Assembly: GCA_030248295.1 (NCBI GenBank)
Contig: JASANH010001684.1
Span: 357,402-421,401 of the forward strand
Length of the DNA stretch: 64,000 nt
Source of the DNA: Mesodorylaimus sp. YZB2_4
Taxonomy: Eukaryota; Nematoda; Enoplea; Dorylaimida; Dorylaimidae
Direction of reading: 5' to 3'
The first letter of the stretch is position 1; every line of letters starts with the position of its first letter. A program made the translations under genes and the position numbers. Shown here in pieces: positions 1-10,522 of the stretch. The notes under the pieces were generated by a model, which had not been told where the DNA came from, ran no database searches, and was given only the letters and a program-made list of their open reading frames with translations.

Positions 1-552
1 GGTTTTCTGACTTCGCTTAGCTCAGCTCGCTGAATACTTTGATTATGAAAAAATGTTGGTAGTTTTGCAATGCCATCAGCCCTGACATCCCGTACATCCT
101 GCGATGTCCTCATCAATTGAAGCAAGCTCTGGCGCACGATTTTTGGCAGGAATTTTTTTTGTTCTAGCGAATGCAGCGCTTTATTAGAATCCAGCTACCT
201 CGCTGAAAGATCTTGCTTGAAAACTCTTCTAAAATACGGTCCCAGATTTGTAAAAATGCCTTTAATGCATTATTTAACAATGCAACAATGCATTCATTTG
301 CGTATGCGCGTGGCATTTGTTAGTCCTTCGCATTACGCTCGATAATAATTTTTAAGTACAGTTTTGTGCTCTGTATAACTAAAGTACACATACCAAAACA
401 GCCTGTCTGTCAAAACAAGTGTAAAAAAATCTTGAGTCCTCTGAACTTTGTATCGATTACAACGCTGTCTGTCACCGCTGCACCTCTCATTGCTGAGAAA
501 GTATGTCTCAAGCCATGTTCTCGTGAGGATCCTCGTATGGACATGGCTTTAG

Positions 553-1520
553 AACATCTAATCATCATCCGGTGCACCTTTCATGACGAGTGCAACAGCT
601 GGAAAGACATTTGTCAAGTGCGACATTTGACATTTGGCATTTGACAAAGACATTTGGCTAGATTGGAAATACTGTATCGCTCCTTGATCTCTCTACCCGG
701 TGCTTTGATTGATTCTGTAAATTTTCTTGAACTTTTTCAGGATTATTCATGTACGTGCTCGGGCACATAATTCCTAGCCGTCGAGATTATAGATTACTAG
801 AGACATATTGACACCTTCTCTTCGAGTCGTCTACAAGCAAAACAATTTTTTAAAAATTTATAGAAGTCCATGATGGAATTTCAACAAGCAAGTCTTCAGC
901 AGAGTGAAAGAAGAAGTGGACGTGCAGCAGCGGTTTTTCTCTCATCAGCACGTGGCAAACATCGAAAGATAATCTGGATGACTATCATTCCTGTGATAAC
1001 GTCCTCTTGTTCACTTGTGAAAAATATTTCTGTGCATATATCTCTTGGAATCAGGAGAATGACATAAATACATGACACGGATGCACATCGAAGCAAAAGT
1101 ACTTTACTCCTATCTTCGAAAATGTTACCCTGTAGCTTTTTCGCACTGTGGCCAGATATATCCTATGGCGCAGCGCCTGGGTTCTTAAGAAATTTAGTTC
1201 GTTGAACTACTTTCGTATTGTAAGCTATTTCCGTACAAGGAAACATCTAATCATCATCTCCTGCACCCGCCACGACGAGTGCAATAGCTAGAATGATATT
1301 TTTGTCAGGTGCTTCTAATTCCTTTGCTATCACAGAAATGGTATTCTTGTAATCGTATTGGGCATATAGTCAGAATAATTCTGTGAACTCCATATAATCT
1401 AATAGCACCCCTTTATCATGCTAAGACTTTGCCTTTTTTAGCTTTTGGTACAAGTGCACAAGTATAAAAGCTGACTGTTCTGGTTGGCCAGAACAGTTTC
1501 GCCTGAAGGTAGCTGGACTC
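553..1520. repeat. Upstream flank of GPCR A, copy 1 of a tandem duplication
   Basis: Several short blocks here recur in the same order upstream of the second GPCR. A block around 640-760 (TTGGAAATA, later TTTTTCAGGATTAT) matches about 5,590-5,700. A block at 1,243-1,330 (containing CGACGAGTGCAA) matches 6,272-6,350. A block at 1,430-1,510 (TAGCTTTTGGTACAAG, then a TATAAAAG) matches 6,478-6,560. The first of these 75-base blocks is also present at 553-630. The offsets are about 5.0 kb here but 4.26 kb at the coding regions, so roughly 0.75 kb was gained in copy 1 or lost in copy 2. A TATAAAA at 1,463-1,469 is a possible promoter element but lies 1.4 kb from the start codon. No coding sequence is seen in 1-2,911. 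Confidence 0.55.
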
Positions 1521-2498
1521 TGTCCACAATGTTTTTGCTGGAAATGGCTGTCGTAGTAGTGAACTCCAGTTCCTAATCCCTCCAGTTTCCTGCAACTTTG
1601 CGTACCTGGCCAAGAGCACCTTGCTTAGTTTCGCCGGGTGCCTCTTGTGGCGAGTGAAGCTGAACCAGTGAAACAGGCGTGTTTGGCCTGCCAGACACAC
1701 CTATTCAGTAGCGGCCTTGACTTGGCGCTTTATACAGAGCAGTAGTGGTCGCCTTCTTTCCGTCTCCACAAGCATAAACCCATTGGGTTGATGTCTATAG
1801 TTCTTACGACTATAGGAGCCCTGGTTCCCTCAGATCTTCCCGAACGTACGACCATTCACGATCAGCCTGCTACACACAAAGACGTGTGGGTTCTGAGCTC
1901 TACAATAATTTCTAAGGAAACTATGTATAGCAGTATCTATTCTGGAAAGCCCTTATCTTGAAAATATTCTCTGAATAGACGCGGAATGAAACTACTGCGT
2001 CGCCGCCTCCGCTCCTGCGGTCATTTTAGAGTTAGAGTTAAATGTTGTCTGACGTCTGACCTCTGCTAAAGTGGGCAGGGGCTTCCAAAAGTCATATTGC
2101 AATGATAATGATGCCTCATATGGGTCGTGAAAAAGGGTGCGGGCAGACAGAATCCCAATCACGCTTACAGCATCATATCATTCATACAATGGGTGTTGCC
2201 CTTTGTTCAGCTAATTCTGAGTCCTCGTAACCTCTTCCGAATGACAAGACGCTTTAAGGTTACAGAGCCAAGTACACCACGCTTCTCTGATATGATACAA
2301 ATAGGAATAATATCAGGAAGATCAGAAGGCTAATCAAAGTCGAATCAAATGAGGGTGCATGCATGTATGAATAAATCCTAGAATGTTGATACGGACAACA
2401 TCGAATCTATCCCTGTTTCATTGACTGCCTTTACTAACTAGTTTTACTTTACTACCGAGTTTACTCCATAGTTTGCTATCTGATCATTCGAATGCCAT

Positions 2499-2556
2499 AT
2501 CACGTCATGTCATATTTTATCCATAGCCAAGCACTATACAGCGCACTCGAGGGCTA
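2499..2556 (+). repeat. Short dispersed repeat shared with 32,336-32,390
   Basis: About 55 bases including CCATAGCCAAGCACTATACA and CAGCGCACTCGAGGGC recur almost identically in inverse orientation inside the DEG/ENaC region at 32,336-32,390. Flanks are unrelated, so this is a small dispersed repeat fragment. The family is not recognised. Confidence 0.6.
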
Positions 2557-2589
2557 AGGAACACATTGATATTTGACAATCATTTTGTA

Positions 2590-2680
2590 TCGGGGCGGGT
2601 TTCGAACCCTTCCCTGTATATGCGCACCCAGCGTGAGAGACAGACGCCTTTCCCGCTAGGCCACGACCCAGGCATTTTCC
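2590..2680 (-). repeat. tRNA-derived SINE-like element (A and B boxes)
   Basis: Read on the minus strand, a pol III A-box-like TGGCCTAGCGG is followed about 45 bases later by a good B box, GGTTCGAAACC. The 5' and 3' ends do not pair into an acceptor stem, so it is tRNA-like rather than a functional tRNA gene. The segment CGCTGGGTGCG before the B box is also found at 10,270-10,285, which suggests a family. Confidence 0.5.
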
Positions 2681-2911
2681 AATGCCAACATATGCGGAAA
2701 ACAGTTTCTTTCAGCTGGAGCAAAACCTGAGCATCGGTTTGCCTGAATTTATGTTTTGTTTTCCGCATAATATCTGCCCTCGCTATAGAGTGCAAGTGTA
2801 CCGAGAATTCTCTCCCCAAACTTAGTGCACTAATCATAAGCTTATTTTTAGGGCCTTCTTCACACTATATGATAGATTTCTTTGCAACCTAAATTTATTC
2901 TCACTATCACA

Positions 2912-4003
2912 ATGACAAACACAGAAGGATGTGGAATGAGTGCAATGGTACTTCACGCCTGCGACGTCTTGGCATTCATTGCGTACAAAATTTTCATGCC
3001 CTTTTATTTCATCATCGGCATGTCGGGCAATATTGCATTACTCGTCGCATTCCACAAGCAATCGAAGAAAGAAGGCGCTTATTTTTACCAAGTTATACTA
3101 ACCGTGAGCAAGATAGGCGAAGTACTCATTTTCACTGTATACTTCGTAACTTTTAAAATCTGTTCGGGTGCCGAAGACGACGGTGTAGAGTGGTTCATGA
3201 AAAATTACATTCTCATGTTAGGCGCTGCCCATGTGTGGGCTCCGATTGTTGGCGTGTTCATTATCAGTTCCCTCTTCTGTTCGGTGGCCATGACAGCTGA
3301 TCGAGTGTTCGCAATTTCGAAACCATTCGTCTACAAGAACGTCAATCACCGCCTCCATCGTGCAGTGGCCGGAATCGTGTGTTTCGGCCTCTCCTTCTTG
3401 ATCAATATCTACGACGCCTGGAGATTCCGAATCGCCAACGGTGGTCAGATGGTCAACGGCACCTACGTGGTCGAGGCCTACGACGAGTTCTTGGGCAGCG
3501 AGCTGGGCATGGGTTTGGCCCACTTGCGTACCACCATACGTCTGATCGGAGTGGGCGTCCTGATCGGGTGCAATGTGGCCATGGGGGTCATATTTCGTCA
3601 GCGCATGGAGAAGGCTGGACAAACGTTCAGCGATGCCAAAGAGCAACAGCGAAGAGCGGCCGATCGACAATTGCTGATTTTGACCATTTATCAATCCTGT
3701 TTGACCGCATTCGCCCAAATCCCGCATTCAGGTTATTTCGTAGCTTCGTACGCTTCTGCTTCGTTTGTGCGCTGCTGGGGTCTGTTTTTCGCTCCCGTTG
3801 TAGACGGGATCATTATGATAGCTGATTCGGCCGATTTTTTCGTCATCATTATGATTAATCGTAAAATGAGGCGCACGGTAATGAAGGCGTTCCCGTGCAA
3901 ATGCTTTCATCCAGTAACGGTCACTGCGACCGTGCCAATTGTGTCGTCGACGGCGGGTGGCAAAAGGTTATCGACGCCAGGAAACGTGTCTGCTGTTTCC
4001 TGA
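2912..4003 (+). CDS. Rhodopsin-like (class A) GPCR, paralogue A
   Basis: Intronless 363-residue seven-transmembrane protein, predicted plasma-membrane receptor; ligand unknown. TM1 (about 25-47) has the class A GN pair (residues 39-40). TM3 ends in DRV (130-132), a variant of the DRY motif, followed by FAISKP. TM6 contains the proline of AQIPHSGY. TM7 ends in SADFFVI instead of the usual NPxxY. An N-glycosylation site (NGT) lies in extracellular loop 2. Loop 2 has no cysteine, so the canonical TM3-loop 2 disulfide is absent. The start chosen is the first ATG and aligns with that of paralogue B; the frame is open 30 bases further upstream without an ATG. It pairs with the gene at 7,172 as a tandem duplicate. 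It may be a divergent peptide or chemosensory receptor; the subfamily cannot be assigned by eye. Confidence 0.85.
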   Translation: MTNTEGCGMSAMVLHACDVLAFIAYKIFMPFYFIIGMSGNIALLVAFHKQSKKEGAYFYQVILTVSKIGEVLIFTVYFVTFKICSGAEDDGVEWFMKNYILMLGAAHVWAPIVGVFIISSLFCSVAMTADRVFAISKPFVYKNVNHRLHRAVAGIVCFGLSFLINIYDAWRFRIANGGQMVNGTYVVEAYDEFLGSELGMGLAHLRTTIRLIGVGVLIGCNVAMGVIFRQRMEKAGQTFSDAKEQQRRAADRQLLILTIYQSCLTAFAQIPHSGYFVASYASASFVRCWGLFFAPVVDGIIMIADSADFFVIIMINRKMRRTVMKAFPCKCFHPVTVTATVPIVSSTAGGKRLSTPGNVSAVS

Positions 4004-4837
4004 CCTCCTTCGCCCTATATATCGATCAGTAAATGCACAAGTGCTTATCATCTCGAAACAAAAGTCGCTTACATATTTTAAAATGTCAGAAACGGTTGCG
4101 CACATGTTGAGCATTTTATTTTTGGGCACGCCGGGGAGGTTTCTTTGCTAGGACATAAAGAAAATTAAAATTGGCTACCAGTGATGTCAATGAATCTACA
4201 GCATTACAGTATCTGTTATCCTGTAGTTGTGCTCTATGAGCTTGGTCAATAATCACTGCACAGAGTCAGTATCCCAAATATTAGTGGCAATATTTGCCCC
4301 GATCATTTCTCCAATACAAATACTTATATGCGTGATTTTTATAGCATAGAGATACTTTTTTAAAATTGTGTTCAGAATATCTTTCACGTTTTTGTGAAAT
4401 TTTTTCTTGTTTGTCAAAGGTACTATTTAGTGCTCGAAAAAGTGTAATGCACGGCGGGTTTGGTTCACTGGATTCGGGGGAGAATAATAGAACTGAATTT
4501 TCCCCGCAATCAAGAAATTTTTGTGCTTCTAGATCAAGTAGATTCCATACGACAGCTTAAAGCAAAAACTTGAGCAATTCTTTTCAAATTGCTCGTATGT
4601 CCGCTTCATCATCTTTTCGTTAGTCGTCTTCTCTCCTGTAGACTTATGAAGCGTAATTCGACTGGTGTGCTGACAGGACTTTCACCCGCGACACAGTACA
4701 AGGCATCCTTTGCTAGAGCTGTCACCAAGTCAATGTGCAATATTCTGTACAGTGATGTCTATAGTTTGATATAAAAAATGTGTATGAATTTACAGCCCCT
4801 AGACATGGCCTTACCACAGTGATGGCAATGGGATGAT
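4004..4837. other. Intergenic, nothing recognised
   Basis: Mostly AT-rich sequence 3' of GPCR A. No convincing coding exon or RNA gene seen. The last 200 bases may belong to the 5' part of the decayed LINE that becomes recognisable at 4,838. Confidence 0.5.
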
Positions 4838-5459
4838 GTGCCTTCTCGCATCAATAAATATGCATTGTTTTTTGGTATCAAAAATTTCTGGCGAGCTTTT
4901 CCCAACCACTGGACTGACCACGAGAGTGGGACGGTGTATGCGATATCTGGTGAGGACATGACTGCGTACCAGCTTGAGGTAATTGGGGAAACTAGAAGGC
5001 AGTATGCAGATTTGTTCACGAGTGCAGGGCTGACTGATGAAAAGGCTGCTGATTTCTTTTCAAGCCGACAGCAATATGGGGGTGGTGCAGGATGCAAGAC
5101 AGGGGACCCATGGGAGATGAAAGAGGAGAGGAAGAGGCGCGGGGCAATTCGCTCGTTTCAGAAAAAGAAGACACCAGTTTCTAGGTCTTCCTATAGAGTC
5201 CGTCCATGAAGAAAATCCAGGCCATGAGGTTGAGGAAAAAGATGCCGAAAATTGTGCACCCTGAGCAGACGTGTCTGTTGCATGGAAGGGACATCAGGGA
5301 GGGGTATTGACTCTGCACAATGCCGTGGAGTATATAAATAAGACTGGCACGGAAGCCACGCTTCTCTTTGTTGATCACATGACTGCTTTCGATGCAGAGG
5401 CTAGGCTAACTTTTTCGTTGTCTGATAACAGATTTTTTAGAAATACATGCAGGCATTGA
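4838..5459 (+). pseudogene. Decayed LINE (L1/Tx1-like) reverse transcriptase fragment
   Basis: The first frame (to about 5,209) resembles the linker before the RT domain of L1-type non-LTR elements, with FFGIKN and later RRQYADLFTS. In a second frame, 5,200-5,305, it reads KKMPKIVHPEQT then LLHGRDIREG, matching the RT block usually seen as HPDQTGFIPGRSI. A third frame, 5,299-5,459, continues with YINKTGTEATLLFVDH and ends the palm motif A as AFD. At least two frameshifts separate these segments and there is no catalytic YADD box, so the copy is dead and truncated. It sits between the two GPCR genes. Confidence 0.7.
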
Positions 5460-5579
5460 CACTGACTCCGTACGTGTTGTGTCTATTTTGAATTGCTCAT
5501 GATGACCGATAATTGGATTAGTACAGTAACAATCTGACCCTTTTGCAGAGTCACAGCGATTACGATCGCTGCCAAGAAC

Positions 5580-6560
5580 TTTGTTCAGTGCGCATGTCTG
5601 GCAAATTGGAAATATTGTATCAAACCCTCTGCGACATGTCTATACAATGTTCTAAGATGCGGTAAGCTTTCTAGAAACTTCTCAGGATTATGATTGTTCG
5701 TACTCAAATAGTAATAAGGACCAGGGATGGCACTACGAGGATGATTTCTGAGCTCCCTGCTGGCCGCCGTACGATCAGAGCACCTTCTGGCAGTTCAGAC
5801 AAATAAGAAGCTCATGGCAACATTTGAAACAGCTTTTCTCCTCATGAAGCAACGTATGTAGTACAAGATCGTTCTTTTAGATGCAAAGGAGCAAGACTAA
5901 ACTACAATGTGATGTGACGTAAAATCATTATGTACAGGTACAAGATTGCTTCCTTCGCCCCCACGTTCCTGAGAGCGCTAGTATTTGCGAATGATGAGCA
6001 TGAATACACCATTGCCTCTATTGACATAGCTATAATGCAATACGAGTAAATCCCGTGCGTACGAATATATCTTTTAAGCGTAACTACTTAGTTAGGAATG
6101 GGAAAAAATGCTTACGCTGGATATGGGTCAGAGAAAAATGACTGAGAGAATAATGACAAATCTGTGTTGGCGGATGATATATAGTAGGACGATGTATTTT
6201 CTACGAGTACACCATACCTGCCAGAGGCCAGATACATCTCGAAGTTTTCTAATTGCAAGTCATGTCAGTGCAAGGGGTCTGTTGCACCCGACGACGAGTG
6301 CAAAAGCTGGAATTAAATTTCTTGTCGGGTGCGTCTAAATTCTTCCTGATGCCCCTCTTTCGTGCTCTGATATGCTGGAAATTCTTTGTAAATTCTAAAC
6401 TCTCATCGAGCTCTTCAGATGAAGTCCAGGCCTCATTCGACCTAAGAACCAGGCTATCACGTCGTGGATTTGCTGTATTTAGCTTCTAGCACAAGTCAAC
6501 ACGGATAAAAGCACAGCGCTCTGGTCCTCTTATTAGAGCCATAAAAGTTTCGTCCGATAG
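5580..6560. repeat. Upstream flank of GPCR B, copy 2 of the tandem duplication
   Basis: Diverged homologue of the blocks upstream of GPCR A (compare 640-760, 1,243-1,330 and 1,430-1,510). The TATA-like element of copy 1 is GATAAAAG here (around 6,505). The rest of 5,460-7,171 shows no convincing gene. Confidence 0.5.
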
Positions 6561-7171
6561 TATGTAGGTAGGGTAATGTTATGTCCTCGTGTGGTGCTCG
6601 CTGAAATGATGAAGATCGAGACACGCACACATTCTGAATACTATGGTTGCGCAGTTAGAGTAATGATTTACCTGCTTGTTGTGGCAGATAACTCTATTAA
6701 TTACCTTTGCTTTCGCGGCTGTGGCACTCCTGGACGACTCCTGCAGCTGTTCATCAGAGACCTCCGACATATCGAGGAAGGCAGGTACACAGTCCAAGGT
6801 GTCCGTGCTGGTCAACAGCGAATACTGTGAATCCTCTGCTTGAATTGGCTGCCAGTGAGTTTACCGGACTCTACAGTACAGTGATAGTAATCACATTGGG
6901 GTGCAAGTTTTATTCGAGCGCACGATTACGTTATAGGAAGGAAGGCCAATGCCTCTGCCCTTCAGGAAATGCGCGATGTTTGATTTTCTGCTTAGTGAAT
7001 TTGAAACAATTTTATCAAGAGGCCCTCTAAATAAAGAATAGCTAAGTTACTAAAAAAACCTGCCAGGGACAAAAATGTTCTAAACAACGCTAAAAAAGGT
7101 TCTGATCATCAACTTGGCGCTCATATTTCAGGTCATTTATTTGATATTTTGCAATCAGCTCGCTTTCGCAA

Positions 7172-8263
7172 ATGCCAAACGTGGAAGGGTGCGGAATGAG
7201 TGCAATAGTACTTCACGCCTGCGACGTATTGGCATTCATTGCCTACAAGATTTTCGTGTTTTTTTATTTCATCATCGGCATGTCGGGGAATATCGCATTG
7301 CTCGTCGCATTCCACAGGCAGTCGAAGAAAGAAGGCGCATATTTTTATCAAGTTATGCTGACAGTGAGCAAGATAGGCGAAGTTTTCATTGTCACCCTGT
7401 ATTTTGTAACTTTTAAAATCTGTTCGGGCGCCGAAGGCGATGGTATGGAATGGTTCATGAAAAATTACACTCTCATGCAAGGCGCTGCCCATGTGTGGGC
7501 TCCAATTGTTGGCGTATTCATTATCAGTTCCCTCTTCTGCTCGGTGGCCATGACAGCTGATCGAGTGTTCGCAATTTCGAAACCATTTGTCTACAAAAAC
7601 ATCAATCACCGCCTCCATCGTGCAGTGGCCGGAATCGTGTGTTTCGGCCTCTCCTTCTTGATCAATATCTACGACGCCTGGAGATTCCGAATCGCCAACG
7701 GTGGTCAGATGGTCAACGGCACCTACGTGGTCGAGGCCTACGACGAGTTCTTGGGCAGCGAGCTGGGCATGGGTTTGGCCCACTTGCGTACCACCATACG
7801 TCTGATCGGAGTGGGCGTCCTGATCGGGTGCAATGTGGCCATGGGGGTCATATTTCGTCAGCGCATGGAGAAAGCGGGCCAAACGTTCAGCGATGCCAAA
7901 GAGCAACAGCGAAGAGCGGCCGATCGACAATTGCTGATTTTGACCATTTATCAATCCTGTTTGACCGCATTCGCCCAAATCCCACATTCAGGTTATTTCA
8001 TAGCTTCGTACGCTTCTGCTTCGTTCACTCGCTGTTGGGGTTTGTTTTTCGCACCCATTGTGGACGGGTGTATGATGTTGGCTGATTCGGCCGATTTCTT
8101 TGTCATTATGATGATTAACCAAAAAATGAGGCGAACAGTAATGAAGGCCTTTCCATGTAGATACTCACAGCCAAAAACTGTCACCGCATCCGTGCAAATT
8201 CTGTCATCGATGGCAGGCGGCAAAAGGTCGTCAGCTCCTGGGAAGATGCCTGCTGTTTCCTAA
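7172..8263 (+). CDS. Rhodopsin-like (class A) GPCR, paralogue B
   Basis: Intronless 363-residue receptor, colinear with the gene at 2,912 with no indel. Features match: GN in TM1 (39-40), DRV (130-132) at the end of TM3, NGT glycosylation site at 182-184, proline in TM6 (271), SADFF in TM7 in place of NPxxY, and C329 in the tail as a possible palmitoylation site. Differences from paralogue A concentrate in the N-terminus, TM1, TM2 and loop 1, and in everything after about residue 278 (TM7 and tail). The middle, from the end of TM3 through TM6, is identical at the protein level apart from isolated positions. Ligand and expression are unknown. Confidence 0.85.
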   Translation: MPNVEGCGMSAIVLHACDVLAFIAYKIFVFFYFIIGMSGNIALLVAFHRQSKKEGAYFYQVMLTVSKIGEVFIVTLYFVTFKICSGAEGDGMEWFMKNYTLMQGAAHVWAPIVGVFIISSLFCSVAMTADRVFAISKPFVYKNINHRLHRAVAGIVCFGLSFLINIYDAWRFRIANGGQMVNGTYVVEAYDEFLGSELGMGLAHLRTTIRLIGVGVLIGCNVAMGVIFRQRMEKAGQTFSDAKEQQRRAADRQLLILTIYQSCLTAFAQIPHSGYFIASYASASFTRCWGLFFAPIVDGCMMLADSADFFVIMMINQKMRRTVMKAFPCRYSQPKTVTASVQILSSMAGGKRSSAPGKMPAVS

Positions 8264-8914
8264 CTCTTTTTGCTTCATATATTTTTATCAGTGTGCGGGA
8301 AAAGACAAAAACGTACTTATGTTAAACTTGAACTAGATGTCCTTTCATTTGAAATGCTGGTGACGATATTTCATAGGGTAATTACTTTGATTTTTGGGCC
8401 CGCTAAAGATAAGACAGACGAATATATCTGCTAGAGATTTTGGTAATCGCTCAAAAATACTTTAGTTTTCGCTAGTTGTTCACGCTAAGGCTGATTGCTA
8501 TCCCACACTTTGTGGCAAAACATTCAACTTTCGGGACAATGTCATTCGGTCCAGCCATTTCATTATTCGATATCATGCGTTTCAGATTACGAAGCGTACA
8601 CAAGAACGTAAGATTTCGTAATCATGTAGGTCACGTATGAAAATAATGTTACGAAGAGTTGTGTTTTTTGTGATCATTGTTTTACTCGTACCTATATTTG
8701 CAGTCAGTAAATCAGTGCTTTCGAAGTTGCTACCACGATTTCGAGTCTCATTATTTGGTTGCCGTTACAGAAGTGACTTTCTAAGCCTATGCTGTGATTC
8801 CAGATAACGCGGTTGCTGGAAACAGCTCTCAAATCATTTTGCACAAATGCCCGTGTTTGCACGATACGTACATCTTATCGCGCATAAACGTAATTCAGAA
8901 TCGCATACAAGCCG
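8264..8914. other. Intergenic, nothing recognised
   Basis: AT-rich 3' flank of GPCR B. No gene, RNA or repeat recognised. Confidence 0.5.
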
Positions 8915-9290
8915 CCTGGGTGGTGCAGCGGTGAAAGGCGCCTGTCACAGTTTGCTTGGCAAAGCTGGAAACCGGTCGGGCCTGAGTTCAGCTCTGGCCG
9001 TCTGAGAACTCTGTGCGCCTTGCACGCCTGGCGGTGAGTGACTCACCCTTCATCCCTCCGAGGCCGATAAACAAGGAGAGGTCTTATGGGCAAGAGGCTC
9101 TCGAGTCTGGGTCCCCATATGGAGCACGGGCTGGGTATGGGGTAACCGCCGACATCGCGGGGTAGCGCCTAACACGCGCCCTTGCCCGGCATGCATCCCA
9201 GATTGGCCCTATTCGATGGCACGACTAACTAGCCCCCTAGCCCGCGGGTGAAGGGTCAAAAATCGACCCTCCCATGGATCGACCTGGATG
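8915..9290 (+). repeat. Dispersed SINE-like repeat, family A
   Basis: Begins with a tRNA-like head (GGTGGTGCAGCGGTGAAAGG, an A-box-like segment) and a weak B box (GAGTTCAGCTC). Its body contains GGGTATGGGGTAACC and GCCGACATCGCGG. An inverted copy lies at about 19,820-20,150, which has gained a palindrome in the same place. Not a known named family to me. Confidence 0.55.
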
Positions 9291-9334
9291 GGTCAAAGAA
9301 AAAAAGAATCGTGTAACCCTCTGCCTGCAGGCCT

Positions 9335-9520
9335 AAGCAAGTCGGAGAGAGTAATCGATACGCTCCCCTGGCTGGGAAGTCAACCTCTTCGGTTGATGTT
9401 TCTAGGTCAGGTATAGTCGCGAGAATTGCCTACCTTCAGGCGGAGTCTCTGTCCCGCCGACTTCGAGTGTCCATATTCTCTCCTTCACCTGCTGGCATTG
9501 TTGCAGTCGCCTACTTTTTT
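9335..9520 (+). repeat. Dispersed repeat, family B
   Basis: Shares GAGTAATCGATACGCTCCCC, TATAGTCGCGAGA and the following 100 bases with 20,155-20,300 in the same orientation. In both places it abuts a family A element, but the family A copies are in opposite orientation, so A and B are separate units. Confidence 0.55.
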
Positions 9521-9589
9521 CGACGAGCAGTTGAACCTTATAAGGGTTGCGCGGGGACCGGCGCACACAGCAGCGTTTTTCCACGCGTC

Positions 9590-9800
9590 TGCAGTAGTAG
9601 CATCCCACACAAGAGCATCCTAGACCGGACACCATCTTCCTCGGACGATGGCGGGTGGGCTGTGAACCCTGTCGGTGTTGTCTCCTCGTTTAGCTTGTCC
9701 TCGCTCGGTTGTCCCTGACAGGCTCCCATCTCTCCATTAGGAGCACCTCGATGCTACCAGGGGGTCACTCACGGTCTGGCGGGCAGTCAGCGAGGGTTTA
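9590..9800 (-). repeat. Dispersed SINE-like repeat, family C
   Basis: Minus-strand copy of the abundant family whose body includes GTGAGTGACTC, GGTGCTCC and a CCCGCC/CGAGGAAG segment. Other copies lie at 32.9, 42.7, 44.6, 52.4, 53.6, 56.6-57.1, 59.9 and 63.6 kb. Confidence 0.5.
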
Positions 9801-10224
9801 TGGTTTGGAAACTGAGCTCGTTCAGGGTATGCAGGTAGCAACCGCCGAACCACAGCACCACCTCGGCTGCTGACTTATTTCCCTTCTGATTTGCGTCTGG
9901 GAGAGTTATCGAGAAAAAGGGAAGAAATGCAGGTGAACGGCCCCAAATTGGATCGAACTTCTCACGATCAGAGGCAGCACAATCCGGCGTAGAAGACGCT
10001 TCTTCAATGCGAGTTTTGGTTGAATTAGGTCGCCACTGAGAGAACACGGCTTTCAGTAATTATGGCTTCTATGCGACTCTCAAAATTTTCTTGCTACAGT
10101 TGTGGATCATTGATGTTCGTGCTTGTCTCAATTACGGGTATCAACCAGCCGCCTGAATGTTGTTCCACTCCGTGTAACTGCACGGAGCCCTCTGCTGGGC
10201 AAGGGGCTCCGTGAAGGGTCGCAG

Positions 10225-10330
10225 GATTATATATTTTTTTTACTAAGGCAGGAGCCGAACCCTCTTCTGAAAGTTCGCACCCAGCGCACAACGAATGCAA
10301 GATGCTCCTCTCTCGAGCCATCACAATATC
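10225..10330 (-). repeat. tRNA-like fragment
   Basis: On the minus strand, GCGCTGGGTGCGAAC precedes a B-box-like GGTTCGGCTCC. Shares the GCTGGGTGCG segment with the element at 2,590-2,680. Does not fold into a complete tRNA. Confidence 0.35.
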
Positions 10331-10522
10331 AGTTCATGTGCGTTATGTATACTGTACTGTGCATACATACATTTCCATGAACGTATATGGGTTCAAATCG
10401 CCGTACTAGCCATATCCTAAGCCGATTAATAAAATAAAAATGTTCTTCAGCCATCGTCGACCCAGAAAACACCGACTAAACCAGCCATATAACTATGTAT
10501 TCCGTGGAATAACCCAAGAATA

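Noticed and set aside
7133-7987. 284-codon minus-strand frame opposite GPCR B (and 169 codons opposite GPCR A)
   Set aside because: Shadow frames antisense to well-supported receptor genes; identical residues simply reflect the shared plus-strand sequence.
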